A stretch of 64,000 bases of DNA from Pseudomonas brassicacearum (GCF_003732225.1 NZ_MOBJ01000006.1:372001-436000); one strand, 5' to 3'. Positions 49,513 through 58,488 are shown, numbered from the stretch's first letter. Numbers and translations are program-made. The notes: generated by a model not told the origin, from the sequence alone.

Positions 49513-50577
49513 ATGCCAATAAAATCCAACCACAGTGACGTTATGAGCCAATCAGAGACGCGTGCGACTGCCCTAGCGCTGTATCCAGAGAACTCCCGCG
49601 AAGCGGCGGCTCTGCTGAAGCAGGCCGTACCACTGATGGTGCGTCACAACATTCCACCTAATCCCGTGCACTATGCGCTCTGGTACACCTACAGCAAAGG
49701 TCAGGAACCAGAGCTCAATCGCCATCTGGACAGGGTGGTCAAAGACTTCGACAGTTTCCCTCCAGAATCCGCGATGAAGCTTTTTCGCGACTACATCATT
49801 CGTGACGAACTGGAGGATGCTCGCGCAGGGCAACAACAAGCGATCAATCTGGTTGACGACATGGAGCGTGATATCTCGCGTAGCGTGAATGGCAGCGTCA
49901 ACTTTCAAGCCAGTCTTGGGCACTGTATGGAAATGCTCGCGGAGCCGGTCGACAAGAGGTTGCCCGCCATTCTGAGTGAGCTGCAACAGAGCACTCAGGT
50001 CATGCGGGATCAGCAAGAGCTTTTCCTCTCCCAACTGCACTCTGCGCAAAATGAAATCAAAAGTTTGAGAGACAAGCTTGAGCGAGCCCAACTAGCCGCA
50101 TCATTGGATGGTCTGACTAAGGTGTTGAACCGTGCCACCTTCACCCGCTCGCTGGAGCGTGCGCTGATCAACGCCAAGGGGGTGGCACTGGTCATGCTGG
50201 ATATCGATCATTTCAAGCAGTTCAATGACCAGTATGGCCATCCTTTGGGCGACCGCGTCCTTGAGCATGTTGGTCAGGTGTTACGGAACTCACTCCCACC
50301 TCAGGCTCTGGCGGCGCGCTATGGTGGTGAAGAGTTCTGTGTAGTCCTGCAGGAGTGTGTTGATCTCACCAGTGCTCAGACTTTCGCTGAGCAGCTACGC
50401 CTGAAAATTCAGGCGCTGCGGATCAAGGCTCGTGGCACGGATGAGGTGCTCGACACGGTAACTGCATCCTTTGGTGTCGCCCTCGCCAAAGCTTGTGACA
50501 ATGTGGAAAGCCTTCTGACTCGTGCCGATGATGCGCTCTATCGAGCCAAGCGCAGCGGGCGCAATCGAGTGAACTGA
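49513..50577 (+). CDS. Diguanylate cyclase (GGDEF domain)
   Basis: 354 aa; ATG 49513 used, ATG 49543 is an alternative. Residues about 1-165 are helical with no recognised sensor (PENSREAAALLKQAVPLMVRHNI, DMERDISRSV), leading by a coiled segment (QNEIKSLRDKLERAQL) to the GGDEF domain. Active site is ARYGGEEFCVVL, an active GGEEF form; LDIDHFKQFNDQYGH binds GTP. The RxxD inhibitory site is not present five residues upstream (RNSL... QALAARYGGEEF). Cytoplasmic; makes c-di-GMP. Monocistronic. Confidence 0.93.
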   Translation: MPIKSNHSDVMSQSETRATALALYPENSREAAALLKQAVPLMVRHNIPPNPVHYALWYTYSKGQEPELNRHLDRVVKDFDSFPPESAMKLFRDYIIRDELEDARAGQQQAINLVDDMERDISRSVNGSVNFQASLGHCMEMLAEPVDKRLPAILSELQQSTQVMRDQQELFLSQLHSAQNEIKSLRDKLERAQLAASLDGLTKVLNRATFTRSLERALINAKGVALVMLDIDHFKQFNDQYGHPLGDRVLEHVGQVLRNSLPPQALAARYGGEEFCVVLQECVDLTSAQTFAEQLRLKIQALRIKARGTDEVLDTVTASFGVALAKACDNVESLLTRADDALYRAKRSGRNRVN

Positions 50578-50613
50578 AACCTGTTGGCTTAAGCACCTTT
50601 TCAACAAATGAAC

Positions 50614-51252
50614 TCATTGATGCAGTACGAAAGTCGCCAGAGTTTGCAGATCGCCCGGGCTTAACTGCGTGAAAGGCGGCATCGGGATATCCCCCCATTT
50701 GCCGGTACCGCCGTGCTGAATGCTGGAGGTTACCTTGGCCAGTGCCTGCGGGTCATTGGCATACCTGGCAGCCACATCGTGATAGGCCGGGCCTACGACC
50801 TTATGATCGATCGCGTGGCAGGTCAGACAGGAGTTGCTCTGCAGCAAGGCCATGGCGTCGACTTTGGCTACAGGCGCCGCCGGGGTCTGGCCTGCCGACG
50901 GGTTCGAGGCAGCCTGCACATCGGCATCGCTCGCATGGGCACTCCCGTAGGTCACCGCAAGGTAGGCGCCGATGATGCTCACATCCTGATCGCTGATCGG
51001 AGCCCCATACACGTGCTGCATCTTGCTCGCTTCCCCAGTCCACTGCGCCAGGCTCATGCCGGGAGGTTGGAAGTTGATGTAGTCGGCAGAATGGCAGGTG
51101 GAGCACTTCTGTTGAGCCAATGGGTAGCCGGGCAGAGCACTGGGTTTGAACACAGCCGTTTCGGGGGGCAACGTGATCGATAATGGCGCTGCGCTAGCCA
51201 TGGTAGCCAAACAAACCTGAGCCGCGCACAGCAAAGTGGTCATGCGTTTCAT
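50614..51252 (-). CDS. sorB: Dihaem cytochrome c, SorB-like partner of sulfite dehydrogenase
   Basis: 212 aa from ATG 51252 (GAGGGG upstream; the longer frame is intra-sorA). Signal peptide TTLLCAAQVCLATMASA. Two c-type haem sites, CSTCHSADY near residue 50 and CLTCHAIDHKVVGP near 140, with distal Met in PPGMSL and IPMPPF. It starts 12 bp after the SorA-like gene and should accept electrons from it in the periplasm. SorB normally has one haem, so a two-haem form or fused cytochrome is a deviation. Confidence 0.85.
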   Translation of the reverse strand: MKRMTTLLCAAQVCLATMASAAPLSITLPPETAVFKPSALPGYPLAQQKCSTCHSADYINFQPPGMSLAQWTGEASKMQHVYGAPISDQDVSIIGAYLAVTYGSAHASDADVQAASNPSAGQTPAAPVAKVDAMALLQSNSCLTCHAIDHKVVGPAYHDVAARYANDPQALAKVTSSIQHGGTGKWGDIPMPPFTQLSPGDLQTLATFVLHQ

Positions 51253-51263
51253 GCGGGGCCCCC

Positions 51264-52505
51264 TCAGGCGACGGTCACGTGGCTGGTTTCTACGACATGG
51301 CGGCGGTAGCCACCGGGGTTCCAGTCGGCTCGCAGCGGCTGCGTCTCGCCCGCACTGTTGCTGGCTCGCACCATCAACTGTGTGGCGCCCTTGCTGGTAA
51401 AGGTGATCGGCAGCGTCCACTCACGGAAGGAGAAACGGCCAAGATCCTGCCCAAGCTTGGCTTCGCGCCAACTTTTTCCGCCGTCGATCGACACTTCCAC
51501 CTTGTTGACCCCAACGCCGCCGTCAAACGCAATGCCCTTGAGCACCACGTTTTTTTTCAGCGGCAACACATCGCCGTGTTTGACGCTGGTGATGAAGCTA
51601 CGTACCGGCAACCTGGAAATCGGCAACGTTTGCACCGCAGTGGTGCCGGGGGCGATGCAGAAACAATCGTTGTCCGGGACGCGGTAACCTTTAGCCATGA
51701 AGAAACCGTCGTAGGTATGGTCGACGACTTCGATCTCACTCAGGTGCTTGACCCAGTACGTACCGAAATAGCCTGGCACCACTAGACGTATCGGATAACC
51801 GTTGAGGAATGGCAGGTCGGTACCATTCATCGACCAGGCGATCATGGGCTCGCCGTCCATGGCGTGGCTGATGTCCAGAGCTTTGATGTACTCCGGCGTG
51901 CTCGGCAGCACTGGCTTATCGAGCCCTCGGAATGTCACTTGCCTGGCGTCGGCTTTCACTCCCGCCTTTTCCAATACCGCCTTGAGCGGTACCCCCACCC
52001 AGCGGGCATTACCCATTGAACCATTACCCAGCTGAGCGCCGAACACGCGCGGCATCGAGAAGCCACGGCTGTTACCCGAACACTGATTGACGGCCACCAC
52101 TTCTACCGGTTCGGCCAGAGTCTTGAGTTCTGCAAGGGAAAGTGACAGCGGCGTGTTGACCGAGCCCTTGATCGTCAGACGGTAGCTGTCCGGATCGATG
52201 CTGGTAGGGATATTGGCCAGGTGGTAACGCACGAAAAAGGCGTCATTCGGCGTGATGGGCCCTTCGTTGAAGACCGGGAATGGGGTCTCAAGGTGCGGCG
52301 GGCGGGTGGTCACCAGGGTTAACGGTCGTTTTTGCGGGTATTGCACCAGCGGCCGTGGGCCGGCAGCAAAGGTCACTTCTTCCGGTGTTTCGTCGGCTGC
52401 CTTGGCAAGGTTTGCCAATGGCGAAGCTGCCAAAGCCAGGACGAAGGCATCGCGTAGAACGCGCCGGCGACTCGGGTTGCCGTTATCAACAAGACTGAAC
52501 TTCAT
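51264..52505 (-). CDS. sorA: SorA-like sulfite dehydrogenase (molybdenum)
   Basis: 413 aa from ATG 52505. Tat signal with SRRRVLRDAFVLALAASPLANLAKA. Sulfite-oxidase fold: TRPPHLETPFPVF, the Mo-ligand Cys region AVNQCSGNSRGFSMP, GNARWVGVPLKAVLEKAGV, PLPFLNGYPIRLVVPGYFG-like segment, and the C-terminal Mo-co dimerisation domain (WREAKLGQDLGRFSFREWTLP). Oxidises sulfite to sulfate in the periplasm and gives electrons to the cytochrome c encoded next. Confidence 0.9.
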   Translation of the reverse strand: MKFSLVDNGNPSRRRVLRDAFVLALAASPLANLAKAADETPEEVTFAAGPRPLVQYPQKRPLTLVTTRPPHLETPFPVFNEGPITPNDAFFVRYHLANIPTSIDPDSYRLTIKGSVNTPLSLSLAELKTLAEPVEVVAVNQCSGNSRGFSMPRVFGAQLGNGSMGNARWVGVPLKAVLEKAGVKADARQVTFRGLDKPVLPSTPEYIKALDISHAMDGEPMIAWSMNGTDLPFLNGYPIRLVVPGYFGTYWVKHLSEIEVVDHTYDGFFMAKGYRVPDNDCFCIAPGTTAVQTLPISRLPVRSFITSVKHGDVLPLKKNVVLKGIAFDGGVGVNKVEVSIDGGKSWREAKLGQDLGRFSFREWTLPITFTSKGATQLMVRASNSAGETQPLRADWNPGGYRRHVVETSHVTVA

Positions 52506-52870
52506 GCTGTTCTCTCTTTGTTTTTTTACTGAGATGTATCTGACAGCAGCCCCACATACACCCATGGGGGAGGAGAGGTATCCGATGTAATGCGTAAGTG
52601 GGTTTTCAATTAACTGACCGACTTCGATTAGCAAGCCAGTATCGTCACCTGCAAAACGACTGCTTTTCATTGAGCGTCAGTGACTTGGCATTTGATGACA
52701 GACGATACCGACATGTGAGGTATAGCCTGCCCACGCTCATCACAACTGTAGCTCATAGGCTTCCCACCATTCGTTCGGTCGATAGTTACCATCAAGGAAT
52801 GCACGTTCTGTTTTGCCGGCAAAGGAGGAGGATGGCGCTATACCAAAGGCGCTTCTGAAGGAACTGTGCG
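52506..52870. other. Intergenic region with a possible 8-codon leader ORF
   Basis: 365 bp. It holds the minus-strand promoter for sorA. On the plus strand, ATG 52832 follows a very strong ribosome site (AAAGGAGGAGG, 52821-52831) and runs for eight codons (MALYQRRF) to TGA 52856-52858, 12 bp before the next gene. It may be a leader peptide or simply the ribosome-loading site; nothing else is supported. Confidence 0.4.
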
Positions 52871-53539
52871 ATGAGAATTTCTACCTTGCTGGCACTTGTC
52901 GCCATTTTGACCGGTAGCGTTGCGGCCACAGCGCCGGCCTACGCGGCCGAACAGTCCTGCCACTTTTTACCAGTGGTCGACAGCACCATCGGCCTGCAGC
53001 ACGCTCAATCGGTGGGTGTGCTCTACAGCGAAAACACCGTCAACACCCTCGAATACCTGGAGCAGTACCATTCGGTAGCGCTGAACGGCGCGAAGAACCC
53101 TGCGCTCGACTCGCGCATCAGCAACGCGTTCGTCAACAGCTCCGATCCGAAACTCGCGATCAACTGGCTCATGGGTTCGTTACAGAAAGAATTCGCCTCG
53201 GTAACGGTATACGACAACCTCGACGCGCTGGTGCAAGCCCATCCTGACGTGGTGGTGATGCTGGACACTTACAGCCGTCTGGTGTCGAAGCGCAACAACC
53301 AGGTTGAAGCGCGATTCATGGCCAAGTTTTACGATTCGAACCTGCAATACATCGGCAAGGCCGAAGGCTCGCGTGAACAACAAATGCCTTCGGTCTGGGT
53401 TCATGGCAAAGCGGCTCCAGAGATCGCCGCGCAGATCAACCAGCAAACCGAGCTGCAATTGAACGCGCTGAAGCAGTTCGATGCGTCACTGAAGGCTCTC
53501 GTGTCATCCGGCGAAGTGGCTCAGCTTGCAAACAACTGA
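52871..53539 (+). CDS. Secreted protein of unknown function
   Basis: 222 aa. Clear signal peptide (LLALVAILTGSVAATAPAYA). The mature part has one lone cysteine (SCHFLPVV) and a mixed alpha/beta pattern: VGVLYSENTVNTLEYLEQY, ITSDPKLAINW-like helix, VTVYDNLDALVQAHPDVVVMLDTYSRL, VEARFMAKFYDSNLQYIGKAEG, and a helical end QTELQLNALKQFD. The pattern of a Rossmann-like DxD-free sheet resembles periplasmic DUF proteins, but I do not recognise it. ATG 52871 with AAGGAA upstream. Confidence 0.75.
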   Translation: MRISTLLALVAILTGSVAATAPAYAAEQSCHFLPVVDSTIGLQHAQSVGVLYSENTVNTLEYLEQYHSVALNGAKNPALDSRISNAFVNSSDPKLAINWLMGSLQKEFASVTVYDNLDALVQAHPDVVVMLDTYSRLVSKRNNQVEARFMAKFYDSNLQYIGKAEGSREQQMPSVWVHGKAAPEIAAQINQQTELQLNALKQFDASLKALVSSGEVAQLANN

Positions 53540-53851
53540 TAGTGCGACCTCTAGGTCGCATCCAGCACCTGATCATCATTCGCAGCGGTCGGGTCATTCT
53601 ACGAACAATGATTACCGACGATTCGAGTTGCAATAACTGCCGCAGTACAGAATGGCAACTGTTCAAAACAGCCGTTGATCGATCAAATGAGTGGATGGGA
53701 AGCAGTGAGTAAAGGTAGATGTCAGGAGCCGACTTCTCTCTACTGAGAGGCAGCTTTTGGCGCAAAACAGCCTGTAACGAAGACCCTGCACATCGAAGGC
53801 GCTCACCCCATTACACTGCAGTCAAATTCCTGAGCCTGTTCTGGAGATTGC
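53540..53851. other. Intergenic region with hairpin after the secreted protein gene
   Basis: 312 bp. TGCGACC/GGTCGCA hairpin at 53543-53560 just after the stop may end transcription, though no T-run follows. The rest holds no supported gene and presumably the promoter for the phosphoesterase. Confidence 0.4.
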
Positions 53852-54310
53852 ATGAAGGTTGGCGTAATTTCCGATACCCATGGTTTGCTTCGCCCTGAAG
53901 CTCTTGATGCACTGATGGGCTGTGAGCAGATCATTCACGCGGGTGACATTGGTAGCCCGGAGATTCTTGATCAACTGGCGACTATCGCTCCTCTGCACGT
54001 CGTACGCGGCAACAATGACCAAGACGAAGCATGGGCAGAAAATTTCCCTGATCTACTACGTTTCGACGTCAACGGATGGCAGGCGCTGTTGGTGCATGAC
54101 TTTGCCGATATCCCGGTCGTACTCGATCCTGGCATAAAGCTGGTGATCACCGGCCACTCCCACAAGCCATGCATAGAATGGCGTGGTGAGCAGCTTTACC
54201 TCAATCCCGGCAGTGCAGGGCGACGACGCTTCAAGCTGCCGGTAACGTTGGCTCTGCTTGAGGTCTCTGCGACTTCAATTGAGCCTCGGCTGATTTATCT
54301 ACTGGAGTGA
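53852..54310 (+). CDS. YfcE/MJ0936-type metallophosphoesterase
   Basis: 152 aa. Calcineurin-like motifs in order: GVISDTHGLL, IIHAGDIGSPEIL, VRGNNDQD and ITGHSHKPCIE with LYLNPGSAGRRRF. Two metal ions are expected. Members are phosphodiesterases with broad in-vitro substrates. Cytoplasmic, single gene. Confidence 0.93.
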   Translation: MKVGVISDTHGLLRPEALDALMGCEQIIHAGDIGSPEILDQLATIAPLHVVRGNNDQDEAWAENFPDLLRFDVNGWQALLVHDFADIPVVLDPGIKLVITGHSHKPCIEWRGEQLYLNPGSAGRRRFKLPVTLALLEVSATSIEPRLIYLLE

Positions 54311-54435
54311 CTCGCGTCATCCACAGTGGGGAGGTCGACCAGTTCACTCGGGGGCCATGAGCAGCGCAAGCGTCATAATGCGCACAAGGCACTTGTGATC
54401 TACCTTGGGGGCTCGGCGTTCAATGTTCAGTTGGC

Positions 54436-54924
54436 CTACAGAGTCCAATCAACGGTATTCTGAATATTAGGAATCGTTGCGTAGTTTGCTGCTGGTGCTG
54501 TGTGATCATTTAGTTCAACTGTCCCAGATGAGCCATGGCGGGCGTAATAATCCGGTGAACACAGCTCTAGCACATGCCACCCTTGAATCGGAGCGAGCGA
54601 TATACCTCGAACGATAACGCCGCGTTGCAAAACCAGATAATCACCATATGCACGATTACCGAATCGTGGCTGCTGCTGTTTAGGTAGTCGAATATTGTGA
54701 GCCTCTAAGCCGAACAGATAACTCTCCACCGCTTCCGGCTCAATGAATAAACGTAGAGATTGACCTTGATAGCAAAGCAGCTCACCTTGGTGGTGTCCTC
54801 TGCGCCATCGTCCTTGGTTGCCAAGATTGTCTTCAAAGTATAGTGAGGTAGGTCGACCTTCATCAGAAGTCGAAAATCGATAGCTATTTTGAGTAAATAG
54901 GGAGAGTTTGGTACCGTCTAGCAT
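54436..54924 (-). CDS. Hypothetical protein, unrecognised
   Basis: 162 aa, no signal peptide, no membrane helix. Rich in aromatic and polar residues (FTQNSYRFSTSDEGRPTSLYFEDN, GRWRRGHHQGELLCYQG, VRGISLAPIQGWHVLELCSPDYYARHG). Lower GC than the genes to its left. Alone in the gene-poor region near dif; could be an immunity or accessory gene but nothing shows it. Confidence 0.55.
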   Translation of the reverse strand: MLDGTKLSLFTQNSYRFSTSDEGRPTSLYFEDNLGNQGRWRRGHHQGELLCYQGQSLRLFIEPEAVESYLFGLEAHNIRLPKQQQPRFGNRAYGDYLVLQRGVIVRGISLAPIQGWHVLELCSPDYYARHGSSGTVELNDHTAPAANYATIPNIQNTVDWTL

Positions 54925-55007
54925 CGTTGATTTCCATATCAGATTTTCAATGAAAAGGGTCTAATTCCGCATTGCCTTAGAATTGTCGGTTATCAGGGTT
55001 AATATAG

Positions 55008-55370
55008 CCGCTGATACGGTTAATCATAGAGGGGGAATGCTTTTCGTCTAGTATCTATAGACGACAGGTTGCTAGTTTAGGTGGTGCACCCAACCTTGCG
55101 GATGCAGACGTCAAAGCTACTGCGAACGCGCTTGCTAAGCGTGCGAAAGGACGACCGGTATTCGATCTTCAGCTGGAAAGTGAACGTGAAACCCTCGCTG
55201 CGCTGATCGTGAAAGCCGCGCAGTCAATCAAAGTCCCTCGAATGCACGTCTCACTCGACTATTTACGAAAGTGTTGGAAAGTACACAGAGAGCGGTCTTG
55301 GGCGGAACACCCATTACCTAAATCGGATATTGAAGAGGACGGGATAGATTGGGATGCGATGGAGCAGTAG
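55008..55370 (+). pseudogene. Start-less open frame in front of the nuclease-like gene
   Basis: Open in one frame from 55008 (after TAG 55005-55007) to TAG 55368-55370, with no ATG, GTG or TTG before its middle. It encodes a plausible protein stretch (QVASLGGAPNLADADVKATANA, ESERETLAALIVKAAQSIKVP, DIEEDGIDWDAMEQ). The TAG is in the same frame as the next gene and the intervening codons read on sensibly (AIDDRLAEMRTRR), so the two may be remnants of one longer gene broken by a stop and a lost 5' end. Confidence 0.45.
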
Positions 55371-55394
55371 GCGATTGATGATCGGCTCGCCGAA

Positions 55395-55985
55395 ATGAGG
55401 ACACGTCGGATGCTCTTTCAAGGATACCCTTGGAGCTGCGACACCTGTCAGCATCGGAATTGGACTGATTTTCAGGCGTTGTCGCCGTCTCTCGTGTGTG
55501 ATGTTTGTCGAACTGAAACTGAGTTGCCCGTCGGGATTCCCTGGTATTTTCGACCGAACGAATTCCTCATTGAAAGCCTTCGCTCCCATAGTGTTTTGCC
55601 ACTCGTTTGGCTCCTGTCAGCTCTGTGTGATCGAGCGCGTTCGTCGTTCATGTATCTGGGGCCGACTTGCTTTGGCTACTCGCTGGACTCCAGAAATTCG
55701 GATGTGGAGGCGGATCAGCTTGCTATCGTTGATGGCGAATCCATCCTCTGCGAGGTGAAGTCGGCGTGGCGCAGTCTACGGGCGGCGCATATTGAAGACT
55801 TCGTTCACCTTGCAAAGCGACTTAGACCGGATCGGGCTATTTTGGCTGTCATGGAGAAAGGCAGTCGGCTCGATGAGGAAATGCGCACGGCTGCGACTGC
55901 CCTGAAGGCGGATGGCATTCAGTTCGAATTGCTAACACTCGTAAGTTACAGCGTCGAAGACGACCCGTACCCTCTTGGCCGCTAA
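55395..55985 (+). CDS. Zinc-ribbon/PD-(D/E)XK nuclease-like protein, possibly truncated
   Basis: 196 aa. CDTCQHRNW...LVCDVC forms a four-cysteine zinc ribbon at about 16-40. A core nuclease-like motif follows near 115-135: EADQLAIVDGESILCEVKSAW, with Asp, then Glu-x-Lys in beta strands. The end is a Rossmann-like strand-helix (RPDRAILAVMEKG). This is the layout of some restriction or defence-associated endonuclease C-termini. The upstream in-frame fragment suggests the N-terminal part is lost. Function not known. Confidence 0.55.
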   Translation: MRTRRMLFQGYPWSCDTCQHRNWTDFQALSPSLVCDVCRTETELPVGIPWYFRPNEFLIESLRSHSVLPLVWLLSALCDRARSSFMYLGPTCFGYSLDSRNSDVEADQLAIVDGESILCEVKSAWRSLRAAHIEDFVHLAKRLRPDRAILAVMEKGSRLDEEMRTAATALKADGIQFELLTLVSYSVEDDPYPLGR

Positions 55986-56102
55986 CGGGATGAGCATGGA
56001 TGTTCAAGGTGCTGAATTTTCGAGAAACGGGGTTCTGTGCAAACGTCACCGGAGGTTAGTGATATTGGACATGACAATGGAAAAGTTCCATTCAGACACA
56101 TG

Positions 56103-56130
56103 ATTTAACATAATATACATTATGCGTACC
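56103..56130 (-). other. dif: dif chromosome-dimer resolution site (XerC/XerD)
   Basis: Read on the minus strand it has arm GGTACGCATAA (XerC side), centre TGTATA and arm TTATGTTAAAT (XerD side). The E. coli dif sequence as I recall it is GGTGCGCATAA, TGTATA, TTATGTTAAAT, so one base differs in 28. The site is in a 200-bp gene-free gap. It marks the replication terminus and explains the mosaic of orphan and broken genes around it. Confidence 0.93.
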
Positions 56131-56186
56131 TTCGTATTCTTACGTGGGGGGCTCGAGTGGTCAGATTTGAAGGCAGGCACTGCCTC

Positions 56187-56589
56187 TTACGCATCACCTG
56201 GTCCAGCTTGCTGCTTGGCGATGTAACTCAGAATGAATGCATCCTGCGATCCGCGCTCTTTGTGATATCCAACCACGTTGGCCAACGTCCACCGCAGCAT
56301 TCTCATCAGAATCGGGTCAGAGAATTTCGCGCTGTCGGACTCATACGGATACCGGCTGTTGGTGAATACATTGCGGTATCTCTCAAAGCAATCTTCTTGG
56401 CTGTCCAAGGCCAAGCTGCAGCGAAGTCAGCAAATCATGCTTGTCAGGATTCTTGCGGTTAGTTTTGCCGATGCTCAGCAGCTGCTGGTGAGCCTTGGCA
56501 AGCGCTGCCGGATCAAGCTTGTAAGTTTCGCCAGATGTCCCTTGGTTCTGATCAGGCAATGAGATGAAGCTTTTGAGCAGGAGCTCCAT
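56187..56589 (-). pseudogene. Frameshifted small ORF pair, possible HEPN-like protein
   Basis: Two overlapping minus-strand frames read as one protein: 56589-56383 (LLKSFISLPDQNQGTS..., KNPDKHDLLTSLQL) and 56414-56187 (LDSQEDCFERYRNVFTNSRYPYES, MLRWTLANVVGYHKER). The join fits between 56383 and 56414, where the reading shifts by one base. The helical pattern and the FERYRNVF/NSRYPYE signature recall HEPN-domain proteins, but that is a weak resemblance. Likely a decayed accessory gene. Confidence 0.45.
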
Positions 56590-57449
56590 GCCGATTGATG
56601 TTTTTTCCTTTATTGGCAGATGCTGATTTTCTCACCTTGAGCGATGTCGTCCATTTTTGGAAGATAGCGTTCAAGGATGAGCTACCCTACTCTTTTGATG
56701 CTATATAGTTATAACTGAACTAAATGCTTGTTTAGTTTAGTTATATTAATTTCGTCGTTTCATTGGACTGTCAAAGCTGCCTCATTGAAACGAAACGAGA
56801 AAACGCCGCTGCCAACAACGTTGAACGGACTTTGCGGCCTTTTCGGATGACAGGTTCGCCCCTCCTCCAAGTCGGCGAGACTTGATGCTCCGCTGCTGCG
56901 ACACATCGCAGAAGACCTCGCCCCCTAACTGCAAATATGCTCAGCCCACCACCAGCACCTCGCCGTCCTCGATCAAAGCGTGCTCGGATCGTGCGTGGCA
57001 TGACCATAATTGTCGCGAGGTCTAGAAGATTATCCAGCAAGTGCTATCTCTACCTGAAGCGGCATGTGTATCAAGGGAAAGTAAAGCTGAGTGCTAAGCT
57101 GGCGGACGCGGCTGGTAGCATTCGCACGCCCCACTTCCACTCGAGACGGTCGAACTTCGCATGGCATACGGCTTTTTACCAAGGACGCTTTGGCTCGGAG
57201 GTCTCGCCGTCGACAACGTTGTTGGAGTCAAGCATCTCGCCCCCTCTCTGGCGACATAGGAGCTGAAGTCATAGCCCAGGGCCGTTCGTCGCTGCGAGAT
57301 ACCGGATCAAGCGCAAGAACAGAAACCAATGAAGGTTTCAGACGGGTCGCCCACCTACACGATCTTTAACTACACTGTTGTTCTGATCGCCCCCCACCAA
57401 CGATCCAGACCAGTGGGCCGCAGCAGACCTTTATCGGAGAAGGACCTTC
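56590..57449. other. 860-bp region without a supported gene
   Basis: The left 170 bp is strongly AT-rich. The right part has several short open frames on both strands with arginine/serine-rich products and no recognisable motif, start site or ribosome site. It looks like decayed DNA near the terminus. The last 40 bp contain AGAAGGACC, a possible ribosome site for the next gene. Confidence 0.5.
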
Positions 57450-58487
57450 ATGGGACTTTATCAATGCCTGCCTTGCGTAAAAGTATTCGAAGAAGAAGCT
57501 GCGTCCGTTCCACTTTGCCCATTTTGTCGCGGCCAGGTCATACCCTATCCAGGCCCTACACCGTCCAGCCTTTGCGCCACACCGTTGACCACACCACTGG
57601 CACCTATTTTGCCATTGCCGAAAGTCTCGCCTATCTCGTTCAAGTTCATCAGTCTTACTGCCGAAAATATGGATTTTTGGAGAAATTACGCAAAGCTCAT
57701 GCGATTCATCGCCTCCAACCTTTTCTCTGGTGTCGCCGTGTATGGCTACCAACAGGCCGTAAAAGGATTTATGGATGCGTTGGATTGTTTTGAAAGAACA
57801 CCTCGCAGCCAGGTCTGGGTGGCCATCGCCACGTTTGGATCAATCAAGAGCGCCCCCACTGCCAAGTCCTTTGCCAACATCGAGATGTGCATGACTGTTA
57901 CAACACATCCGGACATCCCGATAACCACACACATGGGGATTTTTCGCTCTCCCCTGCGCTTGGTGAAAACTCCCGAGCTGGAAAAGGTTCGTGGCTTGCA
58001 GGCCGGTGGTGTCAGCGTGGGTGACATCATTAACGTTCTGGAAAAGAAGCGAACCCTGGCACACCCCGTCCGCCGGCTTTCAACCCAACTTCATGCCTTT
58101 GCTGCCAAGCGTTGTCTTCAAGAGAGTCGTGGGCTTGCAAAGATCCTCATGATTACCGCGCCGTTGGCGAAAATGCTGGAGATTCTGAATAAAGATTGCG
58201 CCGCCTACTCGACTGACAAAATCAAATCAGAGAAAACAGACAGCACATTGGTCACTCAGGTGGGCGAAGCTCAAGCACCTAAAAGTCACCAGTTTGTAAT
58301 CAATAACATTCAAAACTACCCGTGGCTCACTGAACTGGCTGACCTGAATGGATCTCGCCCGAAGATCGCCATCGAGATGCAGCCCTTGGCGAGTGCCATG
58401 GATGAGAGCACGCGTGTCGAATCAGTTCTGGACTGGCTTGATAGTCGGCACAGGGTGTATCTCGCCGCCTCCTCAAGTTCAATGTGA
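57450..58487 (+). CDS. Unrecognised protein with N-terminal zinc ribbon
   Basis: 345 aa. Two CxxC pairs (YQCLPCVKVFEE, LCPFCRGQV) form a rubredoxin-like knuckle at residues 5-27, followed by a Pro-rich linker and a helical body (NYAKLMRFIASNL, AVKGFMDALDCFERTP, LHAFAAKRCLQESRGLAKILM). No signal peptide or membrane segment. ATG 57450 follows AAGGACC. Its codon use and GC differ from the operons to the left, as expected for an acquired gene. Function unknown. Confidence 0.65.
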   Translation: MGLYQCLPCVKVFEEEAASVPLCPFCRGQVIPYPGPTPSSLCATPLTTPLAPILPLPKVSPISFKFISLTAENMDFWRNYAKLMRFIASNLFSGVAVYGYQQAVKGFMDALDCFERTPRSQVWVAIATFGSIKSAPTAKSFANIEMCMTVTTHPDIPITTHMGIFRSPLRLVKTPELEKVRGLQAGGVSVGDIINVLEKKRTLAHPVRRLSTQLHAFAAKRCLQESRGLAKILMITAPLAKMLEILNKDCAAYSTDKIKSEKTDSTLVTQVGEAQAPKSHQFVINNIQNYPWLTELADLNGSRPKIAIEMQPLASAMDESTRVESVLDWLDSRHRVYLAASSSSM

Positions 58488-58488
58488 A

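Noticed and set aside
56937..57369. Two overlapping plus-strand ORFs before the zinc-ribbon gene
   Set aside because: Arg/Ser-rich products without motif or ribosome site; treated as decayed sequence.
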